Assembly (NCBI GenBank): GCA_003695605.1
Contig: RFIK01000106.1
Location: 1-12,992 of the forward strand
Length of the DNA: 12,992 nt
DNA from: Chlorobiota bacterium
Lineage (GTDB): Bacteria > Bacteroidota > Ignavibacteria > Kapaibacteriales > NICIL-2
Direction: 5' to 3'
The stretch's first letter is position 1; every line of letters starts with the position of its first letter. The translations under genes and the position numbers were made by a program. Of the stretch, positions 8,152-12,992 are shown piece by piece. The notes under the pieces were generated by a model. It was not told where the DNA came from, ran no database searches, and saw only the letters and a list, made by a program, of their open reading frames with translations.

Positions 8152-9288
8152 TTACGCACTGGTCACGCGCTTGTAGAGCTCTTCGTAGCGTGGGATGATG
8201 CGGTCGATCGAAAAGCGTTCAACCGCAGCACTGCGCGCTGCGTGGCTGAAGCGGTGCCATTTTTTTCTGTTGCTGGCAAGTTCGATGCAGTAGCGTGCCA
8301 TTCGGTCAATGTCACCCGGTTCGGCCAAGTACCCATTGTCGCCATGGCTGACGACTTCTGGAATGCCGCCGACGTTGGACGCAACCACCGGGACCCCGCA
8401 GCTCATCGCTTCGAGTGCAGCAAGACCGAAACTTTCATTCTGGCTGGGCAGAAGGAAAATATCGGCAGCCGACAGCAGCTCAGCGGTCGCCAGAACCTTC
8501 CCGATAAAGTGCACGGCCTCGCACAGTCCGAGCGTACGGCACAGATGCTCTGCTTCCGTACGCTCAGGGCCATCGCCAATGAGCACAAGTTGTGCGCCGA
8601 TGCCATGCTCACGGATAGCAGCGAGGATGCGTATTGTATCGGTGACGCGTTTGACAGGTCGGAAGTTGGAGATATGCATCAGCAAGAGCTCAGCGCCAGG
8701 GGCAAGTTGCTGGCGGAGTGCTGCGCTCTGATAGCGCGAGCGATCGTACACTGCCGTGTCCACGAAATTCGGGATGACGTCAATCGAGGCACGGTCGGTA
8801 AAGAGCTGTTGCGTGCGGTCGCGAAGGTAGTGGGAAACGCACGTGATGGCATCGGATTCTTCGATGGAAAAGCGCACCAGTGGGTGAAACCCTGGATCAA
8901 GTCCGACGAGCGTAATATCGGTGCCATGCAATGTGGTGACGACACGCAACCGGATGCCATCGCGTGCAAGAACCTGCTTGGCAAGGTACCCGCTGACGGC
9001 ATGGGGGATTGCATAGTGGACGTGGAGCAGTTCGAGTTGCTCGTAGCGAGCGACGTCAATAATTTTGCCCGCCAGAGCCAGTGTGTACAGCTGGTGCTCC
9101 ATCAGCGGATAGCTCGGGATTTCGACCTCGTGGAAGCGAATGTTCTCGCGAAACCGATCCAGGCGCGATGGCAGCGCATACGTGATGAAGTGCACGCGCC
9201 AGCCTCGCGCTGCCAATGCCATCCCAAGCTCGGTTGCAACGACCCCACTACCACCGTACGTTGGATAGCAAACGATGCCAATGTTCAT
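8152..9288 (-). CDS. bshA: N-acetyl-alpha-D-glucosaminyl L-malate synthase BshA
   Basis: BshA is a cytoplasmic retaining GT-B glycosyltransferase (family GT4). It joins UDP-GlcNAc to L-malate, giving GlcNAc-malate, the first step of bacillithiol synthesis. The 378-residue length is normal for the family. Diagnostic sites are CYPTYGGSGVVATELG at 7-22 (donor-side glycine loop GGSG 12-15), HVHYAIPHA at 89-97, LHGTDITLVG at 120-129, the C-domain entry SNFRPVKRV at 207-215, and the EX7E motif E285-E293 in ESFGLAALE followed by AMSCGVPVVAS. The start is set at ATG 9288 because MNIGIVCYPTYGG is the conserved N-terminus. The frame runs 15 codons further up to 9333, but that stretch overlaps yigZ and is unlike the family. 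bshB and bshC are not in this window. The gene is first in the minus-strand block and divergent from yigZ. Confidence 0.95.
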   Translation of the reverse strand: MNIGIVCYPTYGGSGVVATELGMALAARGWRVHFITYALPSRLDRFRENIRFHEVEIPSYPLMEHQLYTLALAGKIIDVARYEQLELLHVHYAIPHAVSGYLAKQVLARDGIRLRVVTTLHGTDITLVGLDPGFHPLVRFSIEESDAITCVSHYLRDRTQQLFTDRASIDVIPNFVDTAVYDRSRYQSAALRQQLAPGAELLLMHISNFRPVKRVTDTIRILAAIREHGIGAQLVLIGDGPERTEAEHLCRTLGLCEAVHFIGKVLATAELLSAADIFLLPSQNESFGLAALEAMSCGVPVVASNVGGIPEVVSHGDNGYLAEPGDIDRMARYCIELASNRKKWHRFSHAARSAAVERFSIDRIIPRYEELYKRVTSA

Positions 9289-9302
9289 TTCCACAGCACG
9301 CG
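9289..9302. other. 14-nt divergent gap between bshA and yigZ start codons
   Basis: Only 14 bases separate the bshA ATG (9288, minus) from the yigZ ATG (9303, plus). No promoter pair can fit, so the control elements of each gene must lie in the first part of the other coding region, or the two transcripts overlap at their 5' ends. I see no clear -33/-7 or -35/-10 pair within about 70 bases on either side. Confidence 0.7.
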
Positions 9303-9920
9303 ATGAGTGACACAACGATTCTCTACTACACACTTGCCGGCGAACATCGCGATGAACTTGTAGTCAAAGGCTCACGATTCATCGCAACTGCAGTTCCCGT
9401 CGTGAGCAGGGAAGACGCATTGGTACATGTCGAGCGTGTACGGCAGCTGTACCCGTCGGCAACGCACCATTGTTATGCATATCGCCTCGGTGCTGGGGGA
9501 ATGGACTTCCGCGCCTGGGATGACGGCGAACCGAAGGGGAGTGCAGGCCGTCCGATACTTTTCGTTCTCCAGAAATATCGCCTCAGCGATGTGCTTGTGA
9601 TCGTGACGCGGTATTTCGGTGGTACCAAGCTCGGGTTGGGTCCGCTTGCCCGCGCATATGCCCAGGTAGCAGAACGCGTGATTGCACATGCAGAGCGCCT
9701 TCCTGTTGTGCGGTATGTAAGTGTGCGCGTCTTCTGCAGCTACGAAGATGTCGAGGCTGTCACTGGAGTGCTGCGCCACTACGCCCTCGATTTCGATGCT
9801 GACTACCGCGATGCTGTCGAGTTCAGTGCCCGCATTGGCGAAGGTGTTGTCGAAACGTTCGCGCAGATGCTCGCGCAAGCAACCCGTGGGCGCGCAGGGT
9901 TCATCATCGAGCAACCCTAA
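9303..9920 (+). CDS. yigZ: IMPACT/YigZ-family protein
   Basis: This 205-residue protein belongs to the YigZ/YvyE/IMPACT (UPF0029) family and has the normal length for it. The N-terminal domain (about 15-130) has the family signatures KGSRFIATA at 22-30, DDGEPKGSAGRPIL at 73-86 and VTRYFGGTKLGLGPLARAY at 101-119. The C-terminal part (about 138-205) corresponds to the DUF1949 ferredoxin-like domain. Eukaryotic IMPACT regulates GCN2. The role of the bacterial proteins is not settled, though a nucleic-acid- or ribosome-related function is often suggested from the fold. ATG 9303 is chosen because MSDTTILYYTLAGEH leads directly into the conserved domain. The frame extends 29 codons upstream to 9216, but that part is antisense to bshA. 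A likely terminator follows the stop. Confidence 0.93.
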   Translation: MSDTTILYYTLAGEHRDELVVKGSRFIATAVPVVSREDALVHVERVRQLYPSATHHCYAYRLGAGGMDFRAWDDGEPKGSAGRPILFVLQKYRLSDVLVIVTRYFGGTKLGLGPLARAYAQVAERVIAHAERLPVVRYVSVRVFCSYEDVEAVTGVLRHYALDFDADYRDAVEFSARIGEGVVETFAQMLAQATRGRAGFIIEQP

Positions 9921-9927
9921 ATCCGGG

Positions 9928-9959
9928 CGCTGCTCGTCTTGAGCGGTGGCTGTCTTTTT
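9928..9959 (+). terminator. Possible intrinsic terminator after yigZ
   Basis: An 8-bp stem, CGCTGCTC (9928-9935) with GAGCGGTG (9941-9948), closes a 5-nt loop and contains two G-T pairs. Four bases later comes TCTTTTT (9953-9959). It lies 7 nt after the yigZ stop. The offset T-tract and wobble pairs make it a weak to moderate candidate. Confidence 0.4.
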
Positions 9960-9977
9960 CCATCCACGTGAGCTGCC

Positions 9978-10193
9978 ATGCAGAAGTCAACCAGTACGAA
10001 TCCTCTCGATTACGAAATCTTGATTCGTCGCTACGACATGGGCAATCGGTACGCGTCGTACTGCCCTCAACTTGGTGAGATGATCAAAGGCACAAGTCAC
10101 CAAGAAGTCGAAGAGGCGATGAAACAGCGTATCCTCCAGCACATCGAGGAACTTAAGCGACTGCAGGAAGAAGGCTCATCTGCATCAGCGTAA
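9978..10193 (+). CDS. Small HicB-like protein (orphan)
   Basis: This is a 71-residue soluble protein. Residues about 11-60 read like the HicB/UPF0150 N-terminal fold: a first strand (DYEILIRRYD), a second strand with YASYCPQLGEMIKG (26-39, matching the HicB pattern Y-x-a-x-cP-x-l-g), then a helix with SHQEVEEAMKQRILQHIEELKRL. HicB proteins are usually antitoxins that bind the HicA RNase toxin and DNA. Here there is no DNA-binding tail, and no hicA-like frame lies on either side: yigZ ends 57 nt upstream and gcvH starts 84 nt downstream. It may be a stand-alone regulator or a domesticated antitoxin, as such orphans are common. The ATG at 9978 is the first in frame and has only a weak GTGAG upstream. 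Family assignment is by pattern and moderate; function is unknown. Confidence 0.7.
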   Translation: MQKSTSTNPLDYEILIRRYDMGNRYASYCPQLGEMIKGTSHQEVEEAMKQRILQHIEELKRLQEEGSSASA

Positions 10194-10200
10194 AAAAGTG

Positions 10201-10232
10201 TTTGGTAGGAGGAAATTTTTTTCTCATTTTCG
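10201..10232 (+). promoter_or_regulatory. Weak candidate Bacteroidota-type promoter ahead of gcvH
   Basis: TTTG at 10201-10204 (counting TTTG of TTTGG) is followed after 20 bases by CATTTTCG at 10225-10232, which matches the Bacteroidota -7 consensus TAnnTTTG at four of its six fixed positions. This is the longest gap on the plus-strand block, so a promoter here would make sense. It would give a leader of roughly 40 nt before gcvH. The match is poor and is offered only as a candidate. Confidence 0.2.
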
Positions 10233-10263
10233 CGCCCGCTTGTTCGACGCAGCATTTAACAAC

Positions 10264-10268
10264 AGGAG
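10264..10268 (+). promoter_or_regulatory. Ribosome binding site of gcvH
   Basis: AGGAG lies 9 nt before ATG 10278 but only 3 nt before the in-frame GTG at 10272. The spacing decides for the ATG as the gcvH start. Confidence 0.65.
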
Positions 10269-10277
10269 TTTGTGTTG

Positions 10278-10673
10278 ATGAACATTCCAGAGCAATTGCG
10301 CTACACTGCCGATCACGAATGGATTCGCGTCGAAGGCACCATCGGATGGATTGGAATTACCGACCACGCACAGAGCGAGTTGGGCGACATCGTCTATGTT
10401 GACATTCCTGCAGCTCTGGAGCGGATTGAGCGTGGAAAGTCCTTTGGCACCATTGAGGCGGTCAAAACCGTCGCTGATCTCTATGCGCCATGCACAGGGA
10501 AAGTGCTCGCAGTCAATCCGCTGGTTCTATCGTCGCCCGAGATCATCAATCGGGATTGCTACGGCGATGGGTGGATTGTCAAAGTTGAGCTCGAAAGTCC
10601 TGCCGAACTTGATGGACTTATGGATGCATCTGCATATCGGCGCCACATTGGTGCGCCCGCATCCGAGCAGTAA
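10278..10673 (+). CDS. gcvH: Glycine cleavage system H protein
   Basis: GcvH is the lipoyl carrier of the glycine cleavage complex. Its lipoamide arm moves the aminomethyl group from the P protein to the T protein and is re-oxidised by the L protein. In some bacteria it also takes part in lipoate transfer. The 131-residue length is typical. Features seen are the start YTADHEWIRVEG, the strand GITDHAQSELGDIVYVDIP (27-45), the lipoylation loop GTIEAVKTVADLYAP with acceptor Lys63, the strand VNPLVLSSPEIIN, and GDGWIVKVEL near the C-terminus. ATG 10278 is chosen because of AGGAG 9 nt upstream. gcvT, gcvP and lpd are not in the window. The gene precedes a small membrane protein by 20 nt and is probably co-transcribed with it. 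Confidence 0.96.
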   Translation: MNIPEQLRYTADHEWIRVEGTIGWIGITDHAQSELGDIVYVDIPAALERIERGKSFGTIEAVKTVADLYAPCTGKVLAVNPLVLSSPEIINRDCYGDGWIVKVELESPAELDGLMDASAYRRHIGAPASEQ

Positions 10674-10693
10674 CAGCCGGGAGTATACATCCA

Positions 10694-11110
10694 ATGGGCT
10701 GGCTTATTGAGGTTCATGGAGCATTGCGCTGGCTTGTCGCGCTCGCACTGCTTGCGCTCATCATTGGTACGGTCGCTGTGATTGCAACTCGTCGGTGGCA
10801 GAAGTGGATCCCGTGGGCGATTCGGAGTGCAGTGCTGCTTGTGACGATTCAGTTTGTGCTGGGACTAGTTCTCCTTATCAACGACAGCATAGCAGCAGGC
10901 TGGCAGATGCACGCGCTGCGCTTGCAGTACGAACATGCCGTGACAATGCTCGTTGCACTCGGAGCCGTGCATTTGCTGCCGCGTGCGGCGCGTGCTGCTG
11001 AACCACGCGTACGCGGGCGGCGTGTCCTTCTCCTTGCATTGATTGCTGCACTTCTTGTTGCCGTTGGAGTTATTCGCCTTCGGGGAGCAGCGTACTGGCT
11101 TCCCTTCTAA
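10694..11110 (+). CDS. Small four-helix membrane protein, cytochrome-b-like pattern
   Basis: This 138-residue integral membrane protein has four predicted helices at about 10-31, 41-63, 80-96 and 110-128, with basic loops (RRWQK, RAARAAEPRVRGRR) placed as expected between them. HGALRW near the N-terminus, IQFVLGLVLLI in helix 2 and YEHAVTMLVALGAVHLL in helix 3 resemble small Bacteroidota proteins that are often annotated 'cytochrome B'. Histidines at 8, 73, 81 and 93 could be haem ligands, but the histidine I would expect before the glutamine of helix 2 is replaced by Thr-Ile. Haem binding is therefore uncertain. GGGAG at 10679-10683 lies 10 nt before ATG 10694. It sits 20 nt after gcvH, and its stop overlaps the dacB stop from the other strand by 4 nt. 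Function is unknown. Confidence 0.75.
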   Translation: MGWLIEVHGALRWLVALALLALIIGTVAVIATRRWQKWIPWAIRSAVLLVTIQFVLGLVLLINDSIAAGWQMHALRLQYEHAVTMLVALGAVHLLPRAARAAEPRVRGRRVLLLALIAALLVAVGVIRLRGAAYWLPF

Positions 11111-12645
11111 CGCCTGCTGAAAGATGCCAACCGCATGCAGATGAGGTCCTCGAGGTTGCGGGCGATGGACTCAGGTACAAGGAGATGGTTCGCCATGATT
11201 GCCACGCAGAGAACCTCGCCATCTCGGGTAGTCACGTAGCCTGCCAGTGCTGAAACGTTGTCGAGCGTACCAGTCTTGGCGGCGACGTTTTTTTCGGCGA
11301 GCGTGCCCACAAGTCGAGTCCGAAGCGTTCCCGGTTCACCGGGACGGGCGAGCGATGCAGCAACGTCGTTGCGCCAGGGGCTTCGCCAGAGCATCCAAAG
11401 CAGACGTGCAACCAACGATGGTGTAACAAGGTTCAGTCGCGAAAGTCCGCTCCCATCGCTCATTGCAAGTTCATCGCTGGCTAAGCCATTTCGCTGGAGC
11501 ACCGAGCGGACATAGTCTGCCCCTGCAGCGAAGCTTCCAGTGCCACTACTTTCTTTCCCTACTGTTTTCAGCAGCATCTCTGCACAGAGGTTGTGGCTCG
11601 TGCGGTTCATGACTGCAATGATCGAGCGCAGCGGCGGTGAGCTGTACTCTGCAAGTATCGGCAAGCGATTGTACAGAATCGGCTCGCCCCACTCTGAAGC
11701 GGTGAGGACATTTCCACGGAATCGAATCTGACGCCGCTCCAGCGCATTGCGGAAGAGCATCCCAACGTAGAGTGCGGGATTATCCACCGGAACGTCCACT
11801 ATCACTGGTTCGCCTGCACTACCGTCGGGAAGTGGCACAACACCCCGGAGTTCGAGAGCGTTTGAACCAAGCTCCCGTTGCACTGCAATCTCTGCTGGTA
11901 GATCATGTGCGACAGTAAGTACCTCAGACGTTACACGAAGTATCTCGCTGCCCGAGAGAAGCTCAACGCGTGCTGGCTGCCCAATTGCGCTCGCTGGGCG
12001 AATCGCAATTCGTGCGCAGTTGTCGAACGCTGCCAATGCCGATACCGGCGGTGAATAGGGCTTGGCAAGGTCATCCCACATCCAGCCGGGGCCGTAGCGG
12101 ATTGCATCGAAGTAGCGATCGTCAGCGATGATGTTCCCTTTGATCGTAGTGATGCCCAGCGAATCAAGCCCGCGGATCCAGACGGCAAAGACACTATCTG
12201 GATGCGAATTGAACGCTTCGCTCCACGTAGGGTCTCCACTCCCACGAATGATGAGATTCCCCTCGAAATCGCCTCCTTGGCGGATGCGGCCGTCGAGGTA
12301 GATGCGAGTGGTAAAGCGAAACTCCGGTCCGAGCAGTTCCAATGCTGCTGCAGTGGTAAAAAGCTTCATCAGCGAGGCAGGCACGAACGCCTTGGTATCG
12401 TTCGAGCGGATGAGGAATTCGCCTGTCTCTGTCGAAAGAACGCACACACCGATGTACGCCGATGCTACGTCGCGATTTTTCAGGAGCGCTTCCAGATCGG
12501 CTTGCAGTTCGCGGATCGGCGAACGCTGCACGACTGGCTCCCGATGGCGCACCGTATCGGTGCGACGTGGCGTTGGAGTCTGCTGTGCAATGAGGGAGCA
12601 CAGGGCAAGTGCACTCAGAGTGATGCCGTTTCGGATTACTGCCAT
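11107..12645 (-). CDS. dacB: D-alanyl-D-alanine carboxypeptidase/endopeptidase (PBP4 family)
   Basis: This is a class C low-molecular-mass penicillin-binding protein (peptidase family S13). In the periplasm it trims the terminal D-Ala from peptidoglycan stem peptides and can cut D-Ala-mDAP cross-links. It has 512 residues, the usual size. A signal peptide covers about 1-20 (MAVIRNGITLSALALCSLIA). The three active-site motifs are intact: SLMK at 91-94 (nucleophile Ser91, Lys94), SHN at 350-352, and KTG at 457-459. The family motif SDGSGLSRLN is at 396-405, and the long insertion between SxxK and SxN that defines class C is present (DRYFDAIRYGPGWMWDD near 176-192). The start is ATG 12645, inside the end of the upstream CMD-like gene (10-nt overlap), so the two are probably translationally coupled. 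The 3' end overlaps the convergent membrane gene by 4 nt. Confidence 0.95.
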   Translation of the reverse strand: MAVIRNGITLSALALCSLIAQQTPTPRRTDTVRHREPVVQRSPIRELQADLEALLKNRDVASAYIGVCVLSTETGEFLIRSNDTKAFVPASLMKLFTTAAALELLGPEFRFTTRIYLDGRIRQGGDFEGNLIIRGSGDPTWSEAFNSHPDSVFAVWIRGLDSLGITTIKGNIIADDRYFDAIRYGPGWMWDDLAKPYSPPVSALAAFDNCARIAIRPASAIGQPARVELLSGSEILRVTSEVLTVAHDLPAEIAVQRELGSNALELRGVVPLPDGSAGEPVIVDVPVDNPALYVGMLFRNALERRQIRFRGNVLTASEWGEPILYNRLPILAEYSSPPLRSIIAVMNRTSHNLCAEMLLKTVGKESSGTGSFAAGADYVRSVLQRNGLASDELAMSDGSGLSRLNLVTPSLVARLLWMLWRSPWRNDVAASLARPGEPGTLRTRLVGTLAEKNVAAKTGTLDNVSALAGYVTTRDGEVLCVAIMANHLLVPESIARNLEDLICMRLASFSRR

Positions 12646-12992
12646 ACCGACTCAAGCAAATGGTGCACGACCTCGATTTGCTCGGCAGCGCGGGCGCTCA
12701 GCGCTGCTGCAATGGTCAGGGTATCACGTGCTTCATCCCTGCTGCCACCGAGCTGGGCATACGCGCGAAGGTGCGCCTGAAGCTGCCGCTCCCAGCCGCC
12801 GACTGCAAGCGCGGCTATCGCGCAGCGCTCGCGCTCGACGATGTCAAGCGATGGACGCGAGAGCACTTTCCCATAACCCTCGATGATGACCCACTCAGCC
12901 AATTCGCTTGAGAATTCCTCGATTTGTCCAAGCACACGCGCGGCGAACGTGCCATAGACCAGCTCGAAGTGCTTCCTGCCGCGATTGCGAAA
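12636..12992 (-). CDS. Carboxymuconolactone decarboxylase-like protein, 5' end beyond the window (partial)
   Basis: The frame is open from the right edge to TAA at 12638-12636, giving 118 residues without the N-terminus. A GTG at 12935 is in frame, but the 19 codons upstream (RKHFELVYGTFAARV) continue the family pattern, so the gene surely starts outside the window. It is an all-helical AhpD/CMD-like protein. Visible signatures are WVIIEGYGKVLSRPSLD, then a REL-like VERERCAIAALAV, then QLQAHLRAYAQLGGSRDEA with the conserved histidine of the family. The redox CxxC of AhpD is absent, so a peroxidase-reducing role is unlikely. Substrate and function are unknown. It overlaps dacB by 10 nt, which suggests joint expression. 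Confidence 0.82.
   Translation of the reverse strand, partial: FRNRGRKHFELVYGTFAARVLGQIEEFSSELAEWVIIEGYGKVLSRPSLDIVERERCAIAALAVGGWERQLQAHLRAYAQLGGSRDEARDTLTIAAALSARAAEQIEVVHHLLESVWQ

Noticed and set aside
7849..9306. A 485-codon open frame on the plus strand across bshA and the 5' end of the cargo gene
   Set aside because: It is antisense to the well-conserved bshA and to the signal and N-terminal region of the cargo protein. Its translation shows no recognisable domain, and it lacks a ribosome site. It is a shadow of codon bias in the real genes.
10202..10402. A 66-codon plus-strand frame that starts just before the AGGAGG
   Set aside because: It runs into gcvH in another frame, its start lies upstream of the AGGAGG, and its translation has no recognisable feature.
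11086..11118. AGCAG / CTGCT inverted repeat around the convergent gene ends
   Set aside because: The stem is only 5 bp with a loop over 20 nt and no T-tract, so it is not a credible terminator.

Overview
The window looks like an ordinary chromosomal segment from the Bacteroidota/Chlorobiota group (FCB superphylum), perhaps Ignavibacteria or Kapabacteria. The evidence is a very large secreted protein with a type IX secretion (T9SS)-style C-terminal domain and SBBP/Ig-like architecture, a bacillithiol-synthesis bshA, weak or absent Shine-Dalgarno sites, and a moderately high G+C. The lineage is an inference from gene families, not a phylogenetic result. I see no rRNA, tRNA, IS element, phage gene, CRISPR array or defence cassette, and no gap over 300 bases without a gene.

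Left block (1-9288, all minus strand, read right to left): bshA, then a 1407-residue propeller/Ig/T9SS cargo protein, a secreted TPR protein, lon, and a lipoprotein gene cut by the left edge. Gaps are 12 nt, about 59 nt, 60 nt and a 14-nt overlap, so the block may be one long operon. It joins thiol redox homeostasis (BshA) and cytoplasmic proteolysis (Lon) with three exported proteins.

Middle block (9303-11110, plus strand): an IMPACT/YigZ-family protein, an orphan HicB-like small protein, gcvH, and a small four-helix membrane protein. A likely terminator follows yigZ. gcvH and the membrane gene are 20 nt apart and probably co-transcribed. bshA and yigZ are divergent, with start codons only 14 nt apart.

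Right block (11107-12992, minus strand): a carboxymuconolactone-decarboxylase-like gene cut by the right edge, overlapping dacB (a PBP4-type D,D-carboxypeptidase/endopeptidase) by 10 nt. dacB converges on the membrane gene with a 4-nt overlap of stop codons.

I found no convincing new system. The points most worth following are the seven-bladed T9SS cargo and its neighbouring secreted TPR protein, the HicB-like gene without hicA, the very tight bshA/yigZ divergent gap, and two edge-truncated genes that are easy to miss.
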